Part shown: positions 13,634-22,260 of the stretch, piece after piece
Numbering within the stretch: position 1 is the first letter of the stretch
Layout of the letters: each line of letters opens with the position of its first letter
DNA from: CAZLWA01 sp964563165
GTDB lineage: Bacteria > CLD3 > SB21
Direction: 5' to 3'
Length of the DNA stretch: 34,055 nucleotides
Assembly: GCA_964563165.1 (NCBI GenBank)
Contig: CAZLWA010000074.1
Span: 1-34,055, forward strand
Translations under genes and position numbers: made by a program
Notes under the pieces: generated by a model
Database searches by the model: none
What the model saw: only the letters and a program-made list of their open reading frames with translations
Told to the model about the DNA's origin: nothing

Positions 13634-15760
13634 TTACAAACTCTGAATCAAGGCCGTGAACGTAAATGCAAAATTTCCGGTTCCAACATGGCGCTGAGTT
13701 AACCGCCAGGTGCAATCCACGCGAAGGAATCTGAAAATATCGCCGACGCCGAAACCCGCTTCAACAATGGGTTTCCTGAGATATTGAATCGGTGCGGCCG
13801 GAGGGAGATACCCGAGTGTTTTAGCCGAAGCGCGGACGTAACCGATGCTGAAACTGGGAATCAAATCAATATACCCGTTTTTTAAGAGCGGCAGCCCCGT
13901 GCGCTCCAGAATTTCACCTCCAAAATTGTGTTCCACCGTCAACGCAGCCAAATAGTTGCCTTCGAAATTATTGCCTCCAACCTCCCGAAAATCAACCGTT
14001 TTAAGCACATACGGCGTGGAACCGCCGAATAGATCGAAAAGATACTGCTCGGGCAAAGCGTTCGTCCCGTATCCCAGCGTGATCTTGCCGTCCAGAGATC
14101 CGCGCGGCGTCGTGGGATAATGAAAACGCGCCGTCGCATAACAGCGGGTGAAATTGAACGCGCTTTTCAACCAGGTGCGGTTGGTATAATCCACGAGGCC
14201 TTCCACGATCCAGTAACTCTCCCGCGTGAGAATTCCGGTCTGCTCGCCGGTCTTGTAATTCACGCGCGTGGAAATCTTCCTCAGCGATCCTTCATTGATC
14301 GGCCGGACCGGATCGAATTTATAGAAGGATTTAATCAGGCCAAATCGGGCATTTGAATCGGCATCGGAATCCCTGCGGTTGGAGTAGGCGACCTCTAATT
14401 TCCAATGGTAGGCGGGATTCCACTCTGAAAAAACGTCAAAGCCTTTGACGTAGAAAAAATTAAGTACGTCGTAGCGGAAAGCGAAAGCGGTCAATGAATT
14501 TCCCAGGACATAGGACTCAGGCACCATTTCCTTGTGATCGATCGTGTTGTAATACCGCCCGCCCAGGGCGAATTTCTTGTCAAGAAAAGCCTTGCTCAAT
14601 TCGCCCGAATACTTCGATTTCTTGTCGGCGAAGCCGTAACCGTATTTGACTTTGATCGTGACGTCGCGGATATAATTCTTTACCGATACGTCTTCCAATT
14701 GAATGCCGGCGCCAAGAAAAACGCCTTCCACACGGTTGTAGCGCGGATCGGGGAGAACTTTCAATCCGAGATGACTGTCTTCCTTTTTTCGATGCTTCTC
14801 GAATTTTTCAAGGTCCGGGTTCAGAAGCTTTTTGTTTTTCGGCATTTCCGCCAGCGTTTGAAATTGGGTTTGTTCTTTTTCCGTCATGGGAATAATCTGG
14901 TTCTGCGCCCAAAATGTCGAATCCTTGTAGAGCGCGTCCGGCGCCCGTTCCACCTGTTTTCCGTCAAACACCGACGGGTCTATGGGGATATTGATCTTAC
15001 ATTCATACACTTGCGATTGAATGTGCATGTCTGCTTTAATAGTACTGCCAAGAAATTTTGTTTCGATATCCCAGATCCATTCGATTTCATCCGGCAGCCA
15101 GTACTTGTTGTCGTACAGCGCGAATTTTTGTTTCAGGCGGAACTCTTTCGGCTGCGGAAAAAACTTGACGGCGTTATTAAATAAAATGTCCACGCCGACG
15201 AGCCGATAGGAATCGTTGGCGATGAAGATCGTTCCGTCCACCAGCGGGTAGTGGGTCGACCGGGGAGTGACGCGAATCTGATACACGAGTATGCCGTTGA
15301 GCGAAACCGTACCTTCCAATGCGTACGAGTAATAATCTTCACTGTTCGTTGAAAGCGGGCCGATCACGGAGGCGCTGCCCATGGGGATATCGTCCCGGCC
15401 GAAATCATCGATAATTCCGAAGCCGTAAATTTCAAATTGACCCAGAGGCATATCGTCCAATTTCCTGCGCGCGGTTTCAATTTCTTTGATCTGACCCGGC
15501 TGACGCCAATACACGTCGGAATGCACCAGTACCGCAGACAGAGGCACCAAGCCTCCCTTTTTCTTATTGTAAGCTTCCAAAAAAGTTTTGGAATAGAGTT
15601 TCAGTTTATACGATTGAATGGAGCTTTTATTTTGGCTGCGGGCTTCTTTGGCGTGAAGGATGATATCCTTAACGGATAACGAATCGCCGCCAAAGACCAG
15701 GAGGGGCCATAAAAGAACAGGGAGCAGTATAGGAAAAATTCTCAGTATGAATGACCGCAT
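13634..15760 (-). CDS. DUF5686-type outer-membrane beta-barrel protein
   Basis: The start at 15760 has AAGGGA 4-5 bases upstream and gives a 708-residue protein with a signal peptide (LRIFPILLPVLLWPLLVFGG). The N-terminal half begins DIILHAKEARSQNKSSIQSY and YKLKLYSKTFLEAY, which resembles DUF5686 proteins of Bacteroidetes and relatives. The C-terminal half is a series of amphipathic strands (for example FALGGRYYNTIDHKE, WKLEVAYSNRRDSD), ending in a barrel-like FAFTFTALIQSL. In Bacteroidetes relatives an N-terminal carboxypeptidase-regulatory-like domain usually precedes this region; here it is absent. The function of the family is unsettled. It is transcribed away from the methyltransferase gene and no partner gene is apparent. 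Confidence 0.75.
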   Translation of the reverse strand: MRSFILRIFPILLPVLLWPLLVFGGDSLSVKDIILHAKEARSQNKSSIQSYKLKLYSKTFLEAYNKKKGGLVPLSAVLVHSDVYWRQPGQIKEIETARRKLDDMPLGQFEIYGFGIIDDFGRDDIPMGSASVIGPLSTNSEDYYSYALEGTVSLNGILVYQIRVTPRSTHYPLVDGTIFIANDSYRLVGVDILFNNAVKFFPQPKEFRLKQKFALYDNKYWLPDEIEWIWDIETKFLGSTIKADMHIQSQVYECKINIPIDPSVFDGKQVERAPDALYKDSTFWAQNQIIPMTEKEQTQFQTLAEMPKNKKLLNPDLEKFEKHRKKEDSHLGLKVLPDPRYNRVEGVFLGAGIQLEDVSVKNYIRDVTIKVKYGYGFADKKSKYSGELSKAFLDKKFALGGRYYNTIDHKEMVPESYVLGNSLTAFAFRYDVLNFFYVKGFDVFSEWNPAYHWKLEVAYSNRRDSDADSNARFGLIKSFYKFDPVRPINEGSLRKISTRVNYKTGEQTGILTRESYWIVEGLVDYTNRTWLKSAFNFTRCYATARFHYPTTPRGSLDGKITLGYGTNALPEQYLFDLFGGSTPYVLKTVDFREVGGNNFEGNYLAALTVEHNFGGEILERTGLPLLKNGYIDLIPSFSIGYVRASAKTLGYLPPAAPIQYLRKPIVEAGFGVGDIFRFLRVDCTWRLTQRHVGTGNFAFTFTALIQSL

Positions 15761-15918
15761 GATTCCCTTCTTCCGAACATAAAGATATGTTAAAATCACC
15801 TTGTGGAAATGAATTTATGAGAATATCTTTCTTGAATCAAGAATAAACACGCAGAAGCCGTTTGTGCCGGAGCTTCCTTTCTTAGCGTCCGTGCGGTATG
15901 TCCAAACCCGGGAGACTC

Positions 15919-16665
15919 ATGAATTACCCTGAATTTGCAGCGCGATTTTACGACCTGATTTACGGCCGCATTCGGACCTCGGTAGATCACGAATATTATC
16001 TTCGGAAAATGACCTCCGCCCAAGGGCCGGTATTGGAAGTCGGCGTGGGAACGGGGCGCCTTTTTTTTGACGCTTTGAAGAACGGTGCGGACATATACGG
16101 CGTGGACGTCAGCCGGACGATGGTTAAGCGGCTCAAACATAAATTGGCTCCGCCAGAATTGAAAAGAATATCCGTTCAGGACGTCAGGAAATTATCGTTG
16201 AGGAAAAAATTCAAATTAATCGTTGCTCCGTTTCGTGTTTTCAGTCATTTGATCTCTGCGCAGGACCAACTCAGGGCTCTGAAAAACATTCACGCTCATT
16301 TGGACAGGAACGGGGTTTTCATATTCGATCTTTTTGTGCCTAATTTGAAAATGTGCGCGGAAGGGCTGCCGCCTAAGGTGGATTTTGAAGGTTTCTGGGA
16401 GGCGGGGAAAAGATTAAAACGCGTGAGCTCCGTAAAACCCGATCCGATCCGTCAAATCAATCATGTGACGATGCAATACATCTGGAAAGAAGACGGAAAA
16501 ATGCGGGATAAGACCTGGAATTTTCCCATGCGGTATTTTTACCGGTATGAGGTGGAGCATCTCGTAAGCCGTGCGGGGTTTAAACGGGTCCAAATCTTCG
16601 GGAATTTTAAAGAAAAGGCGCCGGCCAATGACTCGAAAGAATTTGTCGTCGTATGCGTGAAATAA
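15919..16665 (+). CDS. Class I SAM-dependent methyltransferase
   Basis: The 248-residue protein has the SAM-binding motif I VLEVGVGTGRLF and the acidic residue of motif II in IYGVDVSRTM, followed by KLIVAPFRVFSHL (motif IV region) and HLDRNGVFIFDLF (motif V/VI region). The opening FAARFYDLIYGR is typical of the YcgJ/UbiE-like small-molecule methyltransferases. The start at 15919 is preferred over an ATG at 15898 because GGGAG lies 5 bases before it. Substrate cannot be told from the sequence. It lies 199 bp upstream of dnaN on the same strand but a candidate promoter lies between, so it is probably not part of that operon. Confidence 0.85.
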   Translation: MNYPEFAARFYDLIYGRIRTSVDHEYYLRKMTSAQGPVLEVGVGTGRLFFDALKNGADIYGVDVSRTMVKRLKHKLAPPELKRISVQDVRKLSLRKKFKLIVAPFRVFSHLISAQDQLRALKNIHAHLDRNGVFIFDLFVPNLKMCAEGLPPKVDFEGFWEAGKRLKRVSSVKPDPIRQINHVTMQYIWKEDGKMRDKTWNFPMRYFYRYEVEHLVSRAGFKRVQIFGNFKEKAPANDSKEFVVVCVK

Positions 16666-16687
16666 ATTCGCCCCCCTGCTTTTTTCC

Positions 16688-16716
16688 TTGAATTTCTGCA
16701 AAAAAAATCCTATTCT
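16688..16716 (+). promoter_or_regulatory. Candidate promoter of the dnaN operon
   Basis: TTGAAT (16688-16693) and TATTCT (16711-16716) are 17 bases apart, followed by TTGC. This would give a leader of about 140 bases before dnaN. I looked for DnaA boxes (TTATCCACA-like) in this 199-bp spacer and saw none. Confidence 0.4.
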
Positions 16717-16864
16717 TTGCTGATTTGAAACAGCCATAAAACCCTTGAAAATTGCGTGTTTGTAACGAGTGGACGCCTTCCCAACCGGCGGCCGGCCGAG
16801 CCGATGCTTCAATGAAAACTCATGGTTATTTTGGAAAATATATGTCAAAACGAGGAGTCGAATT

Positions 16865-17977
16865 ATGAAACTTTCTGTATCGCAGGCCGAGTTGAGCAGG
16901 GCGCTCACGCGCGTGATCAGCGTCGTACCCGCCAAAACCACTCTGCCGGTGTTGGGCAATATCATGTTCCGCGCCCAGGACGGTTTCTTGACGCTGACGG
17001 CGACGGATCTGGATGTTTCCATTACGACCAGGATTCAGGTGGACCTCAAACAACCGGGCAATATAACGGTACCGTCGAAGCAATTCAACGAATTGGTCAA
17101 AAATTTACCTAACATTCCTCTGGAAATTTCTTCCGACCCGCAGTTCAAGCTATTGGTCAAATGCGATAAGGGCGATTATAAATTATCCGGCGAATCGGAT
17201 GACGACTATCCCGCGCTGCCGATGATCGATGAGAAGGGCAAACTGACCATCGATGCGAAGCAGCTCGCACGCATGATCAGCAAAACCACCTACGCCGTTT
17301 CCTCGGACCAGTTGAGGCCCGCGCTCACCGGCGTGCTGTTTCAGATTTTCGGAAAGGAATTTCGTCTGGTGGCGACCGACGGGCACCGGCTGGCGAAAAT
17401 GGTGTGCACGAAATTCGATTCGACGATCAAGGAGAACCTGAACGTGATCGTTCCGACGAAAGCGCTGACGGAAGTGGCGAAAGACAGCAAAGATTCGACG
17501 ACGCTGACCATCGGGCAAAACCATATCCGCTTCGATATGGGCGACAGCCAATTGTACAGCCGCATCGTAGATGAAACGTATCCCGATTACGAGCGCGTGA
17601 TCCCGACGAACAACGATAAAAAATTAACGGCCGACACGCATACGCTCGCGGACGCCTTCAAGCGCGTATCGATTTTTGCAAATCCGATCACGCACCAGGT
17701 GCGCATGTCACTGAGCAAGAAAAGCGTGACGATTTCCGCGGAAGACATTGACGGAGGTAATACCGGCGTGGAAAAACTGCAGGCGGAATTTGAAGGCGAG
17801 GATCTGCAGATCGGGTATAATTCGCAGCTGGTGTTGACCGCGTTGAATAATATTGATACGCAGGAGGTGTTTATTCACTTCAAAAGCTCGACCAGCGCGG
17901 GGATCGTCATGCCTTCGCATCAGATAGAAAATGAAAACCAGATGATGCTGGTCATGCCCGTAAGACTCAATGATTGA
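16865..17977 (+). CDS. dnaN: DNA polymerase III sliding clamp, beta subunit
   Basis: The 370-residue protein begins MKLSVSQAELSRALTRVI and continues AKTTLPVLGNIMF and LTLTATDLDVSI, the standard first-domain pattern of the bacterial beta clamp. It ends in IVMPSHQI and LVMPVRL, which form the C-terminal part of the clamp's peptide-binding pocket. It forms a ring dimer that tethers DNA polymerase and repair proteins. The ATG at 16865 has GAGGAG 7 bases upstream, which decides it over the longer open frame. In most bacteria dnaA precedes and recF follows; here dnaA is not next door, and a GxxExxY repeat unit begins only 5 bases after the stop codon, before recF. Confidence 0.97.
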   Translation: MKLSVSQAELSRALTRVISVVPAKTTLPVLGNIMFRAQDGFLTLTATDLDVSITTRIQVDLKQPGNITVPSKQFNELVKNLPNIPLEISSDPQFKLLVKCDKGDYKLSGESDDDYPALPMIDEKGKLTIDAKQLARMISKTTYAVSSDQLRPALTGVLFQIFGKEFRLVATDGHRLAKMVCTKFDSTIKENLNVIVPTKALTEVAKDSKDSTTLTIGQNHIRFDMGDSQLYSRIVDETYPDYERVIPTNNDKKLTADTHTLADAFKRVSIFANPITHQVRMSLSKKSVTISAEDIDGGNTGVEKLQAEFEGEDLQIGYNSQLVLTALNNIDTQEVFIHFKSSTSAGIVMPSHQIENENQMMLVMPVRLND

Positions 17978-17982
17978 ACAGT

Positions 17983-18485
17983 CTTAACCGCAAAGAGCGC
18001 AAAGAGAAGGCGCTGAGGACGCTGAGATTTTGAATGGATCTATAACTTTTGCGGTTTTACATGAATGAAAATGAATTATCAAATAAAATTATTGGCTGCG
18101 GAATAAAAGTTCATAAGAGTTTAGGCCCCGGACTCCTTGAGTCGGCCTATGAAGAATGTCTGTATTATGAATTGCAAAAATTGGCGCTTCGGGCCGAGAA
18201 ACAAAAAGCTTTACCGCTGGTTTATGAGGGGATCAAATTAGAATGCGGGTACCGGACCGATATGATTGTTGAAAATAAGGTTATCATTGAAATTAAATCT
18301 GTGGATGCACTAAACGACATTCATCTGGCTCAGATGCTGACTTATTTAAAACTAAGCCGCTGTAAGCTCGGTTTGCTTATGAATTTTAATGTTACAAAAT
18401 TGAAAGACGGCGTAAAGCGTGTCGTAAACAATTTATAACCTTGGCGCACTTTGCGGACGTTTTCTTTGCGCACTTTGCGGTTAAG
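17983..18485. mobile_element. Inverted-repeat unit carrying a GxxExxY gene, inserted between dnaN and recF
   Basis: The left end (17983-18004, CTTAACCGCAAAGAGCGC then AAAG) and the right end (18464-18485) are inverted copies matching at 21 of 22 positions. Both continue inward with related GCAAAG/GCTGAG units of about 9-base period. The only gene inside is the GxxExxY protein. The unit fills the dnaN-recF gap exactly: 5 bases after one stop and 10 before the next start. No target-site duplication is visible and there is no transposase, so mobility, if real, would need help in trans or by the encoded nuclease-like protein. Confidence 0.5.
18061..18438 (+). CDS. GxxExxY protein (PDDEXK_3, nuclease-like fold)
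   Basis: The 125-residue protein shows the naming motif in GPGLLESAYEECL and has the PD-(D/E)XK-like core in YRTDMIVENKVIIEIKS (Asp, then Glu-Ile-Lys), followed by the helix LAQMLTYLKLS and KLGLLMNFN. Length is typical of the family (TIGR04256/PF13366), whose function is not established. The ATG at 18061 follows an in-frame TTG at 18049 and has no good ribosome binding site. The gene sits inside a pair of inverted repeats between dnaN and recF, two genes normally adjacent. Base composition is more A/T-rich than in dnaN and recF, which fits a transferred origin. Confidence 0.88.
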   Translation: MNENELSNKIIGCGIKVHKSLGPGLLESAYEECLYYELQKLALRAEKQKALPLVYEGIKLECGYRTDMIVENKVIIEIKSVDALNDIHLAQMLTYLKLSRCKLGLLMNFNVTKLKDGVKRVVNNL

Positions 18486-18495
18486 CTCATGATGC

Positions 18496-19638
18496 ATGCA
18501 TATTGCCCAATTAAGATTAAAAGATTTTCGGAATTATACAGCGGCGGAATTCCAATTTTGCGACGGCATCAATTTGATCCAGGGGCGCAACGGGCAGGGT
18601 AAGACGTCCATCCTGGAAGCGATCTATTATTTATGCCTTTCCAAAAGTTTTAAAACGCAGGATGACATTACCGCCGTTCGTTTTGACGCGGCCTATTCGG
18701 ATATCGACGGAAAATTTGTCCGTGACGGAAGTTCTTTGGAAAACACGCTGCGTGTGATTGTCCACCGTGCCGAAGGCAAATCGGTTCTGATAGACAAAAA
18801 ACGTCTGGATCGCTTTTCGGAACTGATCGGGAGGTTTCCCGCGGTGATCTCCGCACCGGAAGACGTGCAGATCGTTTCCGGTTCGCCCGGTTACCGCCGG
18901 CGCTGGATGGACATCGCGTTGTCCCAAATGCAGGTCATTTATCTGAAGGATCTGCAGGCATACCGGCAAACGCTGAAACAGCGTAACGCGCTGCTGAACT
19001 CCGGTACGATCAGACCCGGGCATCTGCACGCATGGGACCAGGAGCTGGTTCTGACGGGTTCGAAAATTATCCGGTGGCGGCTGGAATTTATTCACTCGTT
19101 CGCAGCAGCGGTTGAAAGTATGTACCGGAAAATTGCGACTGAAGAGGAATCGGTCGAAATTCATTATCTAAGTTCGATCGCCGAGCCTGCGACCGTCGAG
19201 ACATGGATCACGACGCCGGGTGCCGTAGAAACGGAGATCCGACACTGTTTTTCGGAACAGCTGCGCAGCGGGCGCGAACGTGAGATCCAAAGGCGTCTCT
19301 CGCTTTTCGGACCGCATAAAGATGAGCTGATTTTTCTACTCAACGGTAAAAACATACGCGACTATGGCTCACAAGGGCAATTCAAGACGTTCGCCATCGC
19401 GTTGAAACTGGCAGAATTTTATTACATGACCGAGCGGATGGAACAGCGTCCGCTGCTGCTTCTCGATGATGTTTTTTCAGAATTGGATCGGGACCGAAGA
19501 AAACATCTGATCGACTGCCTGGAAAATGCGGGGCAGGTTTTTATTACGAGCGCGGACGACGGCTTGCGCTTCGATTTGAAAAAGGAAATAAAATACTTTA
19601 CCGTTGAAAAAGCGGGCGTGTCCCTGCAGGCACCGTAA
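18496..19638 (+). CDS. recF: DNA replication and repair protein RecF
   Basis: The 380-residue SMC-like ATPase has the N-terminal pattern RLKDFRNY, Walker A GRNGQGKTSILEA (about residues 30-42), FSKLI-like helices, the signature-like SQGQFKTFAIAL and Walker B PLLLLDDVFSELD near residue 325. It acts with RecO and RecR to load RecA on gapped DNA. The start codon lies 10 bases beyond the right inverted repeat of the GxxExxY unit, so the sequence before it is repeat-derived and shows no ribosome binding site; translation may be weak or coupled. DciA follows 40 bases downstream. Confidence 0.96.
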   Translation: MHIAQLRLKDFRNYTAAEFQFCDGINLIQGRNGQGKTSILEAIYYLCLSKSFKTQDDITAVRFDAAYSDIDGKFVRDGSSLENTLRVIVHRAEGKSVLIDKKRLDRFSELIGRFPAVISAPEDVQIVSGSPGYRRRWMDIALSQMQVIYLKDLQAYRQTLKQRNALLNSGTIRPGHLHAWDQELVLTGSKIIRWRLEFIHSFAAAVESMYRKIATEEESVEIHYLSSIAEPATVETWITTPGAVETEIRHCFSEQLRSGREREIQRRLSLFGPHKDELIFLLNGKNIRDYGSQGQFKTFAIALKLAEFYYMTERMEQRPLLLLDDVFSELDRDRRKHLIDCLENAGQVFITSADDGLRFDLKKEIKYFTVEKAGVSLQAP

Positions 19639-19678
19639 AGCCGTGTTGTCAGCCGGACTCGCCGGGACCGTGTAGATC

Positions 19679-19975
19679 ATGAACCCTTCAAAACCCAAAG
19701 TACAGGCCGTCGGCTCGGTGATCACTCAGCTGCTGAATCAGCTGGGCATTGCGCACCGCGTGAGCGAGCAGCGTGTCCTGGCGGAATTTGAAAAAATCAT
19801 GGGCGAATCATTTTGCAAACGGGCGACCGCGGTCAAGATCGAGCACGGCGTTCTATTCTTAGAAGCCGTGAACAGCGTCTGGCGGCAGGAATTATTTTAT
19901 CAGAAGGTCATGATCCGGCAGCGGTTGAACGAAGCGCTGGGTGAAGAGCTAGTGAGAGAAATTATTTTCAGATAA
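19679..19975 (+). CDS. dciA: DUF721/DciA-family protein, likely helicase loader
   Basis: The 98-residue protein is a DUF721 (DciA) domain: an N-terminal helix (VITQLLNQLGIAHRVSEQRVL), then the core FEKIMGESFCKRATAVKIEHGVLFLEA and the exit SVWRQELFYQKVMIRQRLNE. DciA is the ancestral bacterial replicative-helicase operator that helps load DnaB, and its usual place is beside recF, as here. It lies 40 bases after recF with only a weak ribosome binding site (GGGACC). It is the last gene before a dispersed hairpin repeat that separates it from gyrB. Confidence 0.88.
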   Translation: MNPSKPKVQAVGSVITQLLNQLGIAHRVSEQRVLAEFEKIMGESFCKRATAVKIEHGVLFLEAVNSVWRQELFYQKVMIRQRLNEALGEELVREIIFR

Positions 19976-19982
19976 CTCATAT

Positions 19983-20062
19983 GCCACGAAGACACAAAGA
20001 CACGAAGCAGCACTAAGATGTCTCATATTCGTGCCAACTTTGTGCCTTAGGGCCTTTGTGGC
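19983..20062. repeat. Dispersed hairpin repeat between dciA and gyrB
   Basis: The left arm (19983-20007, starting GCCACGAAGACACAAAG) and the right arm (20038-20062) are inverted copies matching at 19 of 25 positions with a 30-base centre. It is the same family as 12556-12643. About 20 bases further on, TCTGTGACCTCTGTGGC (20080-20096) adds a short tandem of the same flavour that runs into the gyrB leader. Confidence 0.75.
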
Positions 20063-20134
20063 AGAAATTAAACGAATATCTCTGTGACCTCTGTGGCAAA
20101 AAAAGACCAAAATAACAAAAGGAATGAGTCCAAA

Positions 20135-22069
20135 ATGGCAGTTGCAGAAAAAGAACAATCAAAAAAAGGCAAATACGAAGCTGAAAATATCCAGGTACTC
20201 GAAGGGCTCGAGCACGTGCGCCGCCGCCCGGCGATGTACATCGGCGATGTCAGTGCGCGCGGGCTCCACCATCTCGTATACGAAATTGTAGATAATTCCA
20301 TTGACGAAGCCATGGCGGGGTATTGCACCGAGATCAATGTGTCAATGAATGAAGACAGCAGTATCACCGTCAAGGATAACGGGCGCGGAATTCCGGTGGA
20401 GATGCATCCGACCGAGAAAAAACCGGCCGTCGAAGTGGTCATGACCGTGCTCGGAGCGGGCGGTAAATTCGACAAAAACACGTATAAAGTTTCCGGCGGC
20501 CTGCACGGCGTCGGTGCATCGGTGGTGAATGCGCTGACCGAATGGTGCGAAGTGCAGGTGCGCCGTAACGGAAAAATCTACCAGCAAAAATACAAAGAAG
20601 GCAAAGCGGTTTCCAAAGTCGCGGAGATCGGGAAGTCGAAAGAAACCGGCACGACGGTGGATTTCCTTCCGGACAAAACGATCTTTAAGAAGATCAGCTG
20701 GTCTTTTGAAACGATCGCCAGCCGCCTGAGGGAGCTGGCATTCCTGAACCGCAGTCTCAGAATTACACTCGAGGACAAACGCGAAAAGAAGAAGGAAGAG
20801 TACCATTACGAAGGCGGTATCTCTGAATTCGTCCAGTATCTGGACGAGTCGCGCCAGGCGTTGACGAAGAAGCCGGTCTATATCGAAACAGAAAAAGATA
20901 ACACGCCGGTGGAAATCGCTTTTCAGTACAACGATTCCTACACTGAAAATGTTTTCAGCTACGTTAACAACATCAATACGGTCGAAGGCGGCACCCATCT
21001 TTCGGGTTTCCGGACGGCCCTGACACGAACCCTGAATAACTACGCGACCAAAAACAATCTGATCAAGGAAAAAGAAGGCATTGTGATCACCGGCGACGAT
21101 ACGCGGGAAGGGCTCACTGCGATCATCAGTATCAAAGTCGCCGAACCGCAGTTTGAAGGACAGACCAAGACAAAACTGGGGAACAGCGAGATCAAAGGCA
21201 TCGTGGAATCCGCCGTCGGAGACGGGTTGTCCGAGTATCTTGAAAAAAATGTCGGGATCGCCAAACAGATCATTGAAAAATGCATGATGGCGGCGCGTGC
21301 GCGCGAGGCCGCGCGTAAAGCGCGCGATCTGACGCGGAAGAAAAATGCGCTGGTAAGTTCGGGTTTACCCGGTAAACTGGCCGATTGTTCGATCAACGAC
21401 CCGAAGTTTTGCGAAATTTATCTGGTCGAGGGCGATTCCGCCGGCGGCTCCGCCAAACAAGGCCGCGACCGGAAATTTCAGGCCATACTTCCTCTGAAAG
21501 GAAAAATTCTCAACGTTGAAAAAGCGCGTATTGATAAAATGCTGTCGAATGAAGAAATTCTCACGATGGTCAGCGCGATCGGGACTGGGATTGGCGCGGA
21601 CGAATTCAAGATCGAAGACCTGCGCTACGGTAAAGTGATCATCATGACCGATGCGGACGTGGACGGCGCGCATATTCGGACGCTGCTGCTTACTTTTTTC
21701 TTCCGTCATATGCATCAGCTCATTGAGAACGGCAATCTGTATATTGCCCAGCCGCCGCTGTACCGGCTGAAAAAGGGCAAGGAAGAAAAATATGCGTTCG
21801 ATGACGAAGAGAAAGAAAGTATTCTGAAGCAATGGGGCTCTAAAGAGGAAGATACGAATATTCAGCGTTACAAAGGCCTGGGCGAAATGAATCCCGAACA
21901 ACTTTGGTCCACGACCATGGACCCCGACAAACGCGTTCTTTTGCAGGTAAATATCGAAGATGCGGCCACGGCGGATAAGGTTTTCTCTACGCTCATGGGC
22001 GATGCCGTCGAGCCGCGCAGAAAATTTATCGAAGATAATGCGAAGTATGTAAGGAATTTGGATATTTGA
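20135..22069 (+). CDS. gyrB: DNA gyrase subunit B
   Basis: The 644-residue protein has the GHKL ATPase motifs NSIDEAMAG, DNGRGIP and GGLHGVGASVVNAL, then the TOPRIM domain with EGDSAGGSAKQGRDR (Glu at residue 432) and DADVDGAHI (first Asp at residue 506), and the C-terminal QRYKGLGEMN. With GyrA it forms the enzyme that adds negative supercoils using ATP. The ATG at 20135 is chosen over an in-frame GTG at 20084 because the segment between is repeat-derived; a GGA lies 12 bases upstream. The last residues, YVRNLDI, are echoed by a second copy of the 3' end at 22536-22549. Confidence 0.97.
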   Translation: MAVAEKEQSKKGKYEAENIQVLEGLEHVRRRPAMYIGDVSARGLHHLVYEIVDNSIDEAMAGYCTEINVSMNEDSSITVKDNGRGIPVEMHPTEKKPAVEVVMTVLGAGGKFDKNTYKVSGGLHGVGASVVNALTEWCEVQVRRNGKIYQQKYKEGKAVSKVAEIGKSKETGTTVDFLPDKTIFKKISWSFETIASRLRELAFLNRSLRITLEDKREKKKEEYHYEGGISEFVQYLDESRQALTKKPVYIETEKDNTPVEIAFQYNDSYTENVFSYVNNINTVEGGTHLSGFRTALTRTLNNYATKNNLIKEKEGIVITGDDTREGLTAIISIKVAEPQFEGQTKTKLGNSEIKGIVESAVGDGLSEYLEKNVGIAKQIIEKCMMAARAREAARKARDLTRKKNALVSSGLPGKLADCSINDPKFCEIYLVEGDSAGGSAKQGRDRKFQAILPLKGKILNVEKARIDKMLSNEEILTMVSAIGTGIGADEFKIEDLRYGKVIIMTDADVDGAHIRTLLLTFFFRHMHQLIENGNLYIAQPPLYRLKKGKEEKYAFDDEEKESILKQWGSKEEDTNIQRYKGLGEMNPEQLWSTTMDPDKRVLLQVNIEDAATADKVFSTLMGDAVEPRRKFIEDNAKYVRNLDI

Positions 22070-22114
22070 TTGCGTGCTTATCCGGTTGGCTCACATTGAC
22101 AAGTATTGAAGTAT

Positions 22115-22187
22115 TGAACCTTGAAGGTTCTATTAATTTTTGAAAAATCTTGAGACTTTTGTTCATTGAAAGAACCTTCAAGGTTCA
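22115..22187. repeat. Perfect 17-bp inverted repeat downstream of gyrB
   Basis: TGAACCTTGAAGGTTCT (22115-22131) and AGAACCTTCAAGGTTCA (22171-22187) are exact reverse complements across 39 bases. Each arm is itself nearly palindromic (GAACCTT and AAGGTTC around one base), so the element can fold as one long hairpin or two small ones. No T run follows; it is more like a palindromic repeat than a terminator. Confidence 0.8.
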
Positions 22188-22260
22188 CTTTTAAGAATAG
22201 GTTGCGAACATGGCGTTATTCCTTTATCTCTGTGAGCGAACCCGATAACCACATTTAATC

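Noticed and set aside
16666..16864. Replication origin before dnaN
   Set aside because: No cluster of DnaA boxes or clear AT-rich unwinding region was seen in the spacer.
12556..20062. Repeats as a CRISPR array
   Set aside because: The hairpin copies are isolated, inverted and kilobases apart, without regular spacers or cas genes.
20342..20998. 218-residue antisense frame over gyrB
   Set aside because: Shadow of gyrB with no recognisable features or ribosome binding site.
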